In this document: positions 1-6,751 of the stretch, in pieces | Numbering within the stretch: position 1 is the stretch's first letter | Layout: every line of letters begins with the position of its first letter | Assembly: GCA_018663815.1 (NCBI GenBank) | Contig: JABJPQ010000040.1 | Coordinates: 1-8,525, forward strand | Source: Halobacteriovoraceae bacterium | Lineage (GTDB): Bacteria > Bdellovibrionota > Bacteriovoracia > Bacteriovoracales > Bacteriovoracaceae | Reading direction: 5' to 3' | Length of the DNA: 8,525 nucleotides | Notes under the pieces: generated by a model | What the model was told of the DNA's origin: nothing | Seen by the model: only the letters and a program-made list of their open reading frames with translations | Database searches by the model: none | Made by a program: the position numbers and the translations under genes

Positions 1-97
1 AATAAGAAGTTACTTGATGACAGCAAAAAAGACAGGAAACTCACCTTACGACAAATTAAATCATCTATTTTTCCCAGAAGACCAAGAATTACGCTGA
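1..97 (+). CDS. C-terminal end of an unidentified protein (5' end outside the window)
   Basis: Reading from base 2, the plus strand is open for 31 codons and stops at TGA 95-97. The encoded tail is mixed and polar, ending in the residues FFPEDQELR, and its composition looks like a natural protein end. The competing frame starting at base 1 runs well into the opposite-strand gene and reads less like protein. The stop lies inside the 3' end of the minus-strand gene, whose stop codon is at 89-91, giving a 9-bp tail-to-tail overlap. I cannot assign a family from so short a piece. The call rests only on the open frame, its plausible composition and its clean ending at the neighbouring gene. Confidence 0.5.
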   Translation, partial: IRSYLMTAKKTGNSPYDKLNHLFFPEDQELR

Positions 98-1174
98 ATA
101 GTTACGATAATACTTGGTGCCTTTGTAATCAAAGTTTTGATCTTCTTTATCTAGTGCTTGTGACAATGAGAGTAGCAACTCTTTGTCATCTAGCAGCTCA
201 TCTTTTGATACAAAATAGGGATATCGATCAATGACACTTGTTGCAAGATGATCAAAGTAAACAACTTCTTGCTCAGTTAAGCTTTTTTTCTTAGGTTTTT
301 TAAACACCATTTTTTCATATCGAGGTTTAATTTGTTTTGGATCGACATATTTTTTGTTTACATGTAACCAGAAGTCACCATATTTAAGAGATTTATGTTT
401 GTTAAAACCGTCTAAGCTGGTAAGAAATGAGATAAGAGAATCCTCTAAAACGGGTTTTTGTGAATTAGGATTACAGCTCTTAGCCTGTGGCACCTCACAG
501 TCTTGTGCAAGTAGAAGGGATTGGATTTCAGCATGAAGTTGAGTTGAAAGTTTTTCGATTTGATGAGAAAATTTCTTTTTTGTTTCTGCATTAATCGGAC
601 GATCGCGCATTGATGAGTTTATAATCGTGGTGAAATTAAGAATTGAGTTTGTTGAGTTTTTGTCCTTAAAAAGTTTATGGTCATAAGTATCACCATTTTT
701 CTTCGCCTCTTTTTCTGCCAGAATTGCTAATAGTTTTAAGTCAGCATCTTGAAGCATATATTTTTTTCTAAGCGCTGGATCTTGGATTTTGGTTTGGGCA
801 TTTAAAACATCCTTTAGGTAGGGAAGGACTCTCGCTAAGCCAGTTCTGGAGAGCTTGTTTTTGGCATAAACTTTTTTTGCTGCAAGAAACTTGGGATCTT
901 TATTTGAGTTCATTTCTTCTAAAATCCCATCAATCTTATTTTCTAATTTAAAATTACGATCATTTTCGCTGTTATACATTGATGCCCAAGCAAGTCGGTG
1001 CAAAGTGAGTTTACCCTGAAGTTTTAAAATGTTTTGAACTTGAGGATTATGATTTTGCTCTTTGAATAGATTTTGTAATGAGGCGAGGCACTTAGGCGAA
1101 AACTTAGGACTTTGAGCAAAAGTAACTGAGAGTGTGAATATGAGTATGTAACAAGCAAGCTTCATAGTAAACAT
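89..1174 (-). CDS. Secreted Lys-rich protein of unknown function
   Basis: A 361-codon gene. The N-terminus is a clear Sec signal peptide: a short basic start, a hydrophobic core (residues about 6-18) and a small-residue cleavage site after Thr-Phe-Ala at about residue 20. No lipobox Cys is present. The ATG at 1174 gives the longest form. The ATG three codons later (1165) gives a more typical signal peptide starting Met-Lys. Neither has a convincing Shine-Dalgarno site, so the start is undecided. The mature part is about 340 residues, strongly charged, Lys- and Leu-rich and mostly helical in character. It has three Cys (one near mature residue 10, two in a pair about eight residues apart near 226-234) that could form disulfides in the periplasm. 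A Lys-rich stretch lies near 290-300. I recognise no domain. It is transcribed away from tnaA and converges on the partial gene at the left edge. Confidence 0.85.
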   Translation of the reverse strand: MFTMKLACYILIFTLSVTFAQSPKFSPKCLASLQNLFKEQNHNPQVQNILKLQGKLTLHRLAWASMYNSENDRNFKLENKIDGILEEMNSNKDPKFLAAKKVYAKNKLSRTGLARVLPYLKDVLNAQTKIQDPALRKKYMLQDADLKLLAILAEKEAKKNGDTYDHKLFKDKNSTNSILNFTTIINSSMRDRPINAETKKKFSHQIEKLSTQLHAEIQSLLLAQDCEVPQAKSCNPNSQKPVLEDSLISFLTSLDGFNKHKSLKYGDFWLHVNKKYVDPKQIKPRYEKMVFKKPKKKSLTEQEVVYFDHLATSVIDRYPYFVSKDELLDDKELLLSLSQALDKEDQNFDYKGTKYYRNYSA

Positions 1175-1246
1175 ATCGGTATCTATTGAGATTTGATGAA
1201 TAAAGTCTAAGGTTATTTCTTCGTGAAAACATACACTTATAGCGAG

Positions 1247-1260
1247 TTGAAATACTATTT
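1247..1260. repeat. 14-bp direct repeat, copy 1
   Basis: The sequence TTGAAATACTATTT occurs here and again, identical and in the same orientation, at 3282-3295. The two copies bracket the tnaA/isochorismatase-remnant block. After six or seven unlike bases both are followed by ATTTT, one variable base, and TATA. In an AT-rich 8.5-kb window a single 14-mer match can arise by chance, so significance is doubtful. Confidence 0.35.
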
Positions 1261-1327
1261 TGAATGATTTTGTATACTATTTATTTTGAGCCATACTTCC
1301 AGGAGATTTTAGCTCGATTATTGCTTT

Positions 1328-1356
1328 TTATTTCATAAGAATTAAGACAATATACT
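1328..1356 (+). promoter_or_regulatory. Possible tnaA promoter (-10 TATACT)
   Basis: The 215 bp between the two divergent genes holds two TATACT hexamers. The one at 1351-1356 would start a transcript about 27 bases before the tnaA ATG. That leaves room for the GGAGA ribosome site at 1378-1382, 7 bases before the start. At a 17-bp spacing the -35 position (1328-1333, TTATTT) is poor. The other hexamer (1273-1278) has a better upstream partner, TTGAAA at 1247-1252, but the 20-bp spacing is long. I see no strong operator and no riboswitch-like fold in this spacer. Confidence 0.25.
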
Positions 1357-1389
1357 AAAACAAATCAGTCAATTTATGGAGATAAGATT

Positions 1390-2775
1390 ATGGAATCTAA
1401 ATTTAAAACGATTATAGAGCCTTTTAGAATTAAAATGGTTGAACCAATAAAGATGACTAACTATGAACAAAGAAAAAAAATTCTTGAAGAAGCTCATTAT
1501 AATTTATTTTTAATTAAGGCTAAAGATATTATGGTGGATCTTTTGACTGATAGTGGGACTGGGGCCATGAGTGCCAAACAATGGGGTAAGATCATGGAAG
1601 GCGATGAATCCTACGCGGGATGTGAGTCTTATTATGAGATGAGAGAAGTTGTTGAAGAGCTTACAGGGATGAAACATATTTACCCTACTCATCAGGGAAG
1701 AGCTGCTGAGAGAATTCTTTTTGGATGCGTTGGGGGGGAAGGAAAAATTATTCCTAACAATACTCACTTTGATACAACTCGTGCAAATATCGAATTTACT
1801 CAAACTAAAGCAGTTGATCTTGTCATTGAAGAGGGTTTAAGCCCAGAGTTTGATCACCCTTTTAAAGGTAATATGGATATAAAACTCCTTAAAGGATTAT
1901 TTGAAGAACATAAAGGATCAGATAGAATTCCTCTTTGCATGTTAACGATTACGAATAACTCAGGGGGAGGGCAGCCTGTTTCTATGAAAAACATTCGTGA
2001 AACAAAAGCTTTATGTGATGAGTACAAAATTCCTTTATTTCTCGATGCCTGTCGTTTTGCTGAAAATGCATATTTTATAAAAATGCGTGAAAAAGGTTTT
2101 GAAAATAAAACGATAAAAGAAATTGTTAAAGAAATTTTTAGCTACTGTGATGGATTCACAATGAGTGCTAAGAAAGACGCTATTGTTAATATGGGGGGAC
2201 TGCTTTGTTTTAACGAGGACTCAATTGACGATAAAGTAAAAAGTATGCTGATTCTCACAGAAGGGTTCTCAACTTATGGTGGCCTTTCCGGTAGAGATAT
2301 GGCCGCACTTGGGCAAGGTCTTAAAGAGGTTTTAGAAGAAGATTATCTAGAATATAGAATACGTTCTACCCAGTATCTTGGCGATAGATTAATGAAAATG
2401 GGGGTTCCAGTTGTTACTCCAATAGGCGGACATGCAGTTTATATTGATGCAAAAGCAATGCTTCCCCATATTGCACCACTTGACTACCCAGCTCAAGCTT
2501 TAGCCTGTGAACTATACTTAGAGGGAGGAGTTAGAGGTGTTGAGATCGGCTCATTTATGTTTGGCCATTATGATGAAAGTGGCAAAGAGATTGCTAGTAC
2601 AATGGAACTACTTCGTTTAGCGATTCCAAGAAGAGTATATACACAAAGTCATATTGATTATGTTCTTGAAGTCATAGCTGAAGTAGCTAAAAAGAAAGAT
2701 AAAATTAAAGGGTATAAAATTACTAAAGAGCCTGCTTTTTTAAGGCATTTTTCTGGGCATATGGCCCCTTTGTAG
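1390..2775 (+). CDS. tnaA: Tryptophanase (tryptophan indole-lyase)
   Basis: Tryptophanase is a cytoplasmic PLP enzyme that splits L-Trp into indole, pyruvate and ammonia. The 461-residue length matches the family (E. coli TnaA is 471). Family landmarks run in order: EPFRIK at 10-15, LLTDSGTGAM at 51-60, the phosphate-binding THQGR at 100-104, N190 before GGGQPVS (PLP stacking), the PLP-contacting D219 and R222, and the PLP-lysine motif SAKKDA with Schiff-base K262. EGFSTYGGL lies at 291-299 and R409 is the substrate-carboxylate arginine. Three positions separating tryptophanase from tyrosine phenol-lyase favour tryptophanase: Asp128 (Thr in TPL), Ile386 in VEIGSF (Arg in TPL) and His453 in LRHF (Phe in TPL). 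The N-terminal stretch (MSAKQW) nevertheless looks TPL-like. A good SD (GGAGA, 7-nt spacing) supports the ATG. No adjacent permease and no TnaC-like leader is seen. The family call is near certain; the substrate call is strong but by residue inference. Confidence 0.93.
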   Translation: MESKFKTIIEPFRIKMVEPIKMTNYEQRKKILEEAHYNLFLIKAKDIMVDLLTDSGTGAMSAKQWGKIMEGDESYAGCESYYEMREVVEELTGMKHIYPTHQGRAAERILFGCVGGEGKIIPNNTHFDTTRANIEFTQTKAVDLVIEEGLSPEFDHPFKGNMDIKLLKGLFEEHKGSDRIPLCMLTITNNSGGGQPVSMKNIRETKALCDEYKIPLFLDACRFAENAYFIKMREKGFENKTIKEIVKEIFSYCDGFTMSAKKDAIVNMGGLLCFNEDSIDDKVKSMLILTEGFSTYGGLSGRDMAALGQGLKEVLEEDYLEYRIRSTQYLGDRLMKMGVPVVTPIGGHAVYIDAKAMLPHIAPLDYPAQALACELYLEGGVRGVEIGSFMFGHYDESGKEIASTMELLRLAIPRRVYTQSHIDYVLEVIAEVAKKKDKIKGYKITKEPAFLRHFSGHMAPL

Positions 2776-2777
2776 TA

Positions 2778-2793
2778 AACATGATGCCATGTT
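2778..2793. terminator. Small hairpin between convergent genes
   Basis: AACATG and CATGTT form a perfect 6-bp stem around a 4-base loop, 2 bases past the tnaA stop and touching the stop of the minus-strand remnant. It lacks a T-run on either side, so it is at best a weak bidirectional 3'-end structure. No stronger terminator is visible between the two genes. Confidence 0.3.
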
Positions 2794-3289
2794 AGCTGAA
2801 AGTGATGTCTTCAAATTTCGCTACGTCACCTAGTTTCTTAGAGTTGTAAACTGCAGCATCAAAGCAAAACTGAGGGGATGAGGTTGCAGTGCAGTCTTGT
2901 AAAAGAGTTGTTTTATAGCCAAGTTGATGAGCATCTTGGAGTGTTGCTAGAACACATTGATCTGTATTGATGCCACCGATAAATAGCTCTTCTATTTTCA
3001 TTTTTTGTAAAACTTCATGTAGTTTCGTAAACCAAAAACCACTTATTCTTTCTTTTGATATGTACGTATCTTCGCTGTTTGAGTTTAGCTCTTTAATCAT
3101 TTGAGCAGACCAGCTGACTTTTTCTAGCACTCTGGGCGAACCATTTAAATCAGCTTTTTACTGCATCGAATCCGAGTATTTGAAAAAATTAAAAGCGGTT
3201 AGTTGCGATTTACTAAATGAGTTATTATCTGAGGTAATGGCCCAGTTAAGCCAAATGATTTTGCATTCAGATTGTCTTAGTTTGAAATA
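2792..3289 (-). pseudogene. Isochorismatase-family cysteine hydrolase, decayed (in-frame stop, no N-terminus)
   Basis: The open 3' part (GTG at 3130 down to TAA at 2792-2794, 112 codons) is the C-terminal half of an isochorismatase-fold hydrolase. It has VLEKVSW, ISKERISGFW with the catalytic Lys (residue 26), and GINTDQCVLATLQDAHQLGY with the nucleophilic Cys (residue 59). Then come LLQDCTATSSP and an alpha-helical end. Reading the same frame upstream of GTG crosses TAA at 3158-3160 and re-enters family-like sequence: 43 open codons including KIIWLNW, the usual strand before the active-site region. These end at TAG 3290-3292. Intact family members have about 180-230 residues and begin with a strand carrying the catalytic Asp, which is missing here. 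Loss of that Asp plus an internal ochre stop makes an active enzyme unlikely. A translated restart from GTG 3130 cannot be excluded, but no good SD is seen. The exact ancestral substrate is unknown. Confidence 0.8.
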
Positions 3290-3295
3290 CTATTT
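3282..3295. repeat. 14-bp direct repeat, copy 2
   Basis: Identical to 1247-1260 (TTGAAATACTATTT). This copy sits where recognisable isochorismatase homology ends, overlapping the stop codon at 3290-3292. It might mark an old deletion or recombination joint, or be coincidence. Confidence 0.35.
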
Positions 3296-3319
3296 ACCAT
3301 TAATTTTCTATATCAAAAG

Positions 3320-3331
3320 CAATTTAAATTG
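3320..3331. promoter_or_regulatory. 12-bp perfect palindrome upstream of the operon
   Basis: CAATTTAAATTG is perfectly self-complementary and lies about 135 bp before the first gene of the four-gene operon. A dimeric regulator could bind such a site, but AT-rich DNA makes palindromes of this kind cheaply. The overlapping TTGACT at 3329-3334 would be an acceptable -35, yet no good -10 follows at 16-18 bp. Confidence 0.25.
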
Positions 3332-3352
3332 ACTAGCTCAGTAAGTGTTTAA

Positions 3353-3420
3353 ATCCGATAAAAACGATTGGTTTTGTAAGGGCATAATTGTTGATATCGC
3401 ACAATTTTTTAATATCGGAT
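3353..3420. promoter_or_regulatory. 8-bp inverted repeat flanking a hairpin, operon leader region
   Basis: ATCCGATA (3353-3360) and TATCGGAT (3413-3420) are exact inverted copies separated by 52 bp. They contain the CG dinucleotides that are scarce in this AT-rich spacer, so they stand out more than AT palindromes would. They could be two operator half-sites or the base of an RNA structure enclosing the 3386-3410 hairpin. Their position 45-110 bp before the operon start fits a regulatory role. Which role cannot be told from sequence. Confidence 0.35.
3386..3410 (+). terminator. Weak hairpin with T-run in the operon leader
   Basis: AATTGT (3386-3391) pairs with ACAATT (3401-3406) around a 9-base loop. 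The 3' arm runs into six T residues (3405-3410). On the plus strand this has the layout of an intrinsic terminator but with an AT-rich, weak stem. It might stop read-through from upstream or act as an attenuator for the operon; it might also be chance. Confidence 0.25.
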
Positions 3421-3464
3421 AAGATATTAAGATAAGTTAATTTATACTTAAGAAGGCTTGTGCT

Positions 3465-4670
3465 GTGAAATACATATTACTAGTTTTATGTATTTTTATT
3501 TCTTCGAAAAGTTTTGGAGATAATAAAAATGACTTGAAATATTTTTATAAAGTAACTAAGGCTTTGATTAAGAACCCAGACAATTTGGGTTTAATTATTG
3601 AGGCGGGCACATATTCATATAAACGAAAGCAATACGCAAAAGCGATTTGGTACTGGTCATCTCCTAAATTAATAAAGCACCGTAAATATGCAGATGTAAA
3701 ATACTACCAAGCTTTATCTCATATAAAATTAAAAGAATATAACAATGCAATTTATGTATTAAAACAAATTGATCTATCTACTATTTCTAAAAAATTTAAA
3801 AATAAAATATTAGTTTTACTTAATCAATTACGGCCTAAAATGGTTTCAAAAAAAATGGCTAAAACAAATACTTTAAGCTTGTATGGCATCTCCTTAGCCT
3901 TTGAAGAATTAGCAAAAAAGGAAAGTGGCAATATTGGTGGACTCTATTATGCAAGAGGAGAGGGAAAATCAAACTTTGAGTTTTCTTATGAGTACTTAAC
4001 ACTTGGCTTTGAAGAGAGTCTTAATTATGAAGATTATTCACAACATGATATTGCAATTGCATATAGCTTGTTTAATAAAAACTTAACTAGTAATAACAGG
4101 TTGTTATACCATAAAACTTTTGCAACAAGTTCGAATGCAATAAGTTCAGACTCTTTTTTGTATGGCTATAAGTATTATTATGCGGCAGGAGAGAGTCTTG
4201 GTATTGAAACAAGCTATTCCACTTTGAGTTCAAAAGGGAGGGAGGGAGAAACATTTCAGTCATATCAATTATCTCCTAATTTAAATTTTTCTCTTACAAA
4301 TAATATCTATATTGCCCTTAGGGCGAACTTGGCCGAGCATAGTTATGCTGGAAACCCAGAAAATCTTGATAATGAAATTGATAAATCTTCTACCTCTTAC
4401 GAGGCACAGTTTGGATTTTATTGGAAATATATAGATATGATCTTTTATTATATGACAGGATCTGAGCGTTTCTTACTAAAATCTGATGGCTTCATGGTGC
4501 AGAACTCAACTGATGAAACAATAAGCTCTACAGGAATAAGCTTGAATTTAAGTGTGTCAGATAGTTTTTCTTTAAGCGGTAAGTATAAACTTAGTAAATA
4601 CTTAGAAGAAGCAAATACATCAGAATATCAAGCTGAGAATTTTATGTTGTTATTCAATTTTTATTTTTAA
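3465..4670 (+). CDS. Exported TPR / outer-membrane beta-barrel protein
   Basis: A 401-residue protein starting at GTG, supported by AGAAGG at 3451-3456, 8 bases upstream. Residues 1-18 are a Sec signal peptide (Met-Lys, hydrophobic core, cleavage after Ser-Phe-Gly). Residues about 25-130 are helical with TPR-like units, such as AGTYSYKRKQYAKAI at 47-61 and YQALSHIKLKEYNNAI at 81-96. From about 136 the character changes to alternating polar/hydrophobic strands rich in Tyr, Ser and Asn, roughly 12-14 of them. The protein ends in LLFNFYF with a terminal Phe, the usual signature recognised by the BAM machinery. The layout resembles YaiO-type proteins (periplasmic TPR plus barrel), though I cannot confirm homology. 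As first gene of the operon, 13 bp before the urea-transporter fusion, it could be the outer-membrane partner or pore of that system. Its function is unproven. Confidence 0.85.
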   Translation: MKYILLVLCIFISSKSFGDNKNDLKYFYKVTKALIKNPDNLGLIIEAGTYSYKRKQYAKAIWYWSSPKLIKHRKYADVKYYQALSHIKLKEYNNAIYVLKQIDLSTISKKFKNKILVLLNQLRPKMVSKKMAKTNTLSLYGISLAFEELAKKESGNIGGLYYARGEGKSNFEFSYEYLTLGFEESLNYEDYSQHDIAIAYSLFNKNLTSNNRLLYHKTFATSSNAISSDSFLYGYKYYYAAGESLGIETSYSTLSSKGREGETFQSYQLSPNLNFSLTNNIYIALRANLAEHSYAGNPENLDNEIDKSSTSYEAQFGFYWKYIDMIFYYMTGSERFLLKSDGFMVQNSTDETISSTGISLNLSVSDSFSLSGKYKLSKYLEEANTSEYQAENFMLLFNFYF

Positions 4671-4683
4671 AGGGATAGTTTAG

Positions 4684-6750
4684 GTGAGAAATATTTTAAT
4701 GCCGGTACGTTCAATCATACTAAGTTATGCAGAGGTCTTTTTTTTAAAGGGGCTAGTGATTGGTGTACTTGTTTTATGTATCACCTTATTAAATCCTGCG
4801 CTTGGAATTGCAGGGTTTATTTCGATTTCCGTTGCTTATGCCTTTGCTCTTTTTGTTGGTTATGAACGAGAATTTTTAAAATCTGGCTATTATACTTATA
4901 ATGCATTACTGGTAGGTTTATCGATTGGGCAACTGTTTGCAATTTCTCCTTTAACTATTTTATTTATTTCGATTGCTGCAATAATTACATTTATGGTTAC
5001 AGTTTCAATGTCTGATGTCTTACACAAGTATTTTGCATTACCCATCCTAAGTGCTCCGTTTGTAATAGTCACTTCACTCATTTATTTATCTGCCGCAAAG
5101 TTTACAAACCTCTACGTAAGTGAGCTCTATGCTGCTGGCCATGTTAATATTTTAAGTGATGTTTTTCCGTACTGGATTAATGGATTTTTGAGATCCTTGG
5201 GCGCTATTTTGTTTATGCCCAGTCCGGCCATCGGGCTGTTTCTACTAGGACTTATACTGTTTCATTCGAGAGTCCTCTTTTTATTAGCAATTATTGGCTA
5301 TTATTTTGGAATTAGTTTACAAGGTGCTTTTGTAGGGTCGTACCGTAATGCATTTTATGACTTAAATGCTTTTAATTATCCATTGATTGCTATGGCCTTG
5401 GGGGGAATATTTAATATTCCTTCGGTTAAAAGTTATACATTTGCTTTAACAGGTGTTGCGATGGCCACAGTATTGATTAAATCTATTGATATCTTTTGGG
5501 CCGAATACGGTATTCCTGTTTTTACTCTTCCATTTTTATTAATAACTTTGGGTTATATATATGTTTTGAACTTACTACAATATAAATATAGACCTTTTAT
5601 ATATAAAGACTCACCCGAAGAAACTGCCGAATACTTTTATACCCAAGAGTCTAGATATTCTCAAGTATCAACTATGTATTTACCCTTTAAAGATTCTTGG
5701 AGTGTCTATCAAGGTTTTGACGGTGAGTGGACGCACAAGGGTATTTGGAAATATGCTTACGATTTCGTCATAAAAAATAAGAAAGGCTTTACTTATGAAA
5801 ATGAAGGTAAAAATCTTGAAGATTATTTTTGTTATAAGAAGAGCATCACTTCTCCTTGTAAAGGAGTTGTTGCCTACACGAGTGATATTTTTCCGGATAA
5901 TCCCATTGGAGTCGTCGATACATTTAATAACTGGGGAAATTTTATAGTTATTAAAGACTACCGGGGTTTTTATGTTGGGCTTTGTCATTTGGCCTTGGGG
6001 AGTATCTTAGTAAAACCAGGTGATTGGGTTGATATTTTTCAAGATGTTGCGTTATGTGGAAACTCTGGCTATTCTCCTCAGCCCCATATTCATATTCAGT
6101 GCCAATCAACAAGTTTCTTAAGCTCTGTAACTTTGCCTTTTTCTTTTGTTGGGCTTAAAACTGAAAAAAATATCTACCATCATCTCATTCCTAAAAAAGA
6201 TGTAGTTGTTGCACCCATCTTTATTGATGATTATTACTATCAAGTTACAAACTTTGTTTTGGATGAATGTTTGCATTATAAAGTATATAGAAACGATCGA
6301 TTTATTGAAGATATCGTTTTTAAAGTTAAAATGGGAATTGATAGTACTTTTTATCTCTCTCGAAATAATAGTCGCCTTTACTTTGGACGCTCGGATTCAA
6401 CTTTTTATTTTTACCACCTTGAGGGAAATGATAAATATTTAAGAATGTTATATCAGGCTTTACCAAGCTTTCCAATGAGTTATAATTTGGGATTTCCATG
6501 GAATGATATTGTGCCGGTGAAGTTTATAAAAGGATGGAAACAACGGATAATGTTAAACGTGAAAAATATGTTTAAATTTGGAGCCCAAAATAATGCTGAG
6601 TATGAATTTAAGGATGATACCACAATTGTAGGTAATATAACCTCAGGTATTATGCATAAAAAGATAAAAACTAAAGTAGTCCTAGACCCTTACCTCAAAT
6701 TTAGTGAATTTGAGTTTGATAATACAAAATTTATTGCAGATCAATCCTAG
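4684..6750 (+). CDS. Urea transporter (UT family) fused to an M23/LytM metallopeptidase domain
   Basis: 688 residues, starting at GTG with AGGGA 8 bases upstream. Residues ~12-300 form a polytopic membrane domain with the two-fold repeat of UT urea channels. The first-half pore motif is YNALLVGLSIG (72-82), with LPILSAPFVIVT at 119-130. The second half starts GFLRSLGAILF (167-177) and contains the pore motif FNYPLIAMALGGIF (230-243) and IPVFTLPFLLIT (277-288). Residues ~330-480 are an M23 peptidase: H351 and D360 in the HKGIWKYAYDF stretch (zinc ligands), KGVVAY at 393-398, H435 in CHLA, and H468/H470 in GNSGYSPQPHIHIQ. All expected Zn and catalytic residues appear present. Residues ~490-688 are a beta-rich tail I cannot assign. 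UT proteins passively conduct urea; M23 enzymes cut peptidoglycan cross-bridges. Canonical UT topology puts the C-terminus in the cytoplasm, which is odd for a wall hydrolase. Ordinary bacterial UTs are about 300-340 residues, so the fusion is real added sequence with no internal stop or frame change. Confidence 0.9.
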   Translation: MRNILMPVRSIILSYAEVFFLKGLVIGVLVLCITLLNPALGIAGFISISVAYAFALFVGYEREFLKSGYYTYNALLVGLSIGQLFAISPLTILFISIAAIITFMVTVSMSDVLHKYFALPILSAPFVIVTSLIYLSAAKFTNLYVSELYAAGHVNILSDVFPYWINGFLRSLGAILFMPSPAIGLFLLGLILFHSRVLFLLAIIGYYFGISLQGAFVGSYRNAFYDLNAFNYPLIAMALGGIFNIPSVKSYTFALTGVAMATVLIKSIDIFWAEYGIPVFTLPFLLITLGYIYVLNLLQYKYRPFIYKDSPEETAEYFYTQESRYSQVSTMYLPFKDSWSVYQGFDGEWTHKGIWKYAYDFVIKNKKGFTYENEGKNLEDYFCYKKSITSPCKGVVAYTSDIFPDNPIGVVDTFNNWGNFIVIKDYRGFYVGLCHLALGSILVKPGDWVDIFQDVALCGNSGYSPQPHIHIQCQSTSFLSSVTLPFSFVGLKTEKNIYHHLIPKKDVVVAPIFIDDYYYQVTNFVLDECLHYKVYRNDRFIEDIVFKVKMGIDSTFYLSRNNSRLYFGRSDSTFYFYHLEGNDKYLRMLYQALPSFPMSYNLGFPWNDIVPVKFIKGWKQRIMLNVKNMFKFGAQNNAEYEFKDDTTIVGNITSGIMHKKIKTKVVLDPYLKFSEFEFDNTKFIADQS

Positions 6751-6751
6751 C

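Noticed and set aside
354..536. Plus-strand open frame of 60 codons inside the secreted-protein gene
   Set aside because: It lies wholly antisense to a well-supported signal-peptide gene and has no SD or recognisable domain.
1264..1338. A 24-codon open frame between the secreted-protein gene and tnaA, the same length as the TnaC leader
   Set aside because: It has no Trp codon, no terminal Pro and no nearby Shine-Dalgarno site. The length match to TnaC is coincidence.
1376..1417. A 13-codon frame with one Trp overlapping the tnaA start
   Set aside because: It overlaps the ribosome site and start of tnaA in another frame, has no SD of its own and lacks the features of a regulatory leader.
3443..3448. 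TATACT as the -10 box of the operon
   Set aside because: It would start transcription at about 3455, inside the Shine-Dalgarno site at 3451-3456, and there is no -35 at the right distance.
5680..5988. Minus-strand open frame of 102 codons
   Set aside because: It is antisense to the conserved M23 part of the fusion, where the plus-strand motifs are unmistakable.
6206..6442. Plus-strand open frame of 78 codons
   Set aside because: It is an out-of-frame shadow within the tail of the UT-M23 gene, with no SD site.
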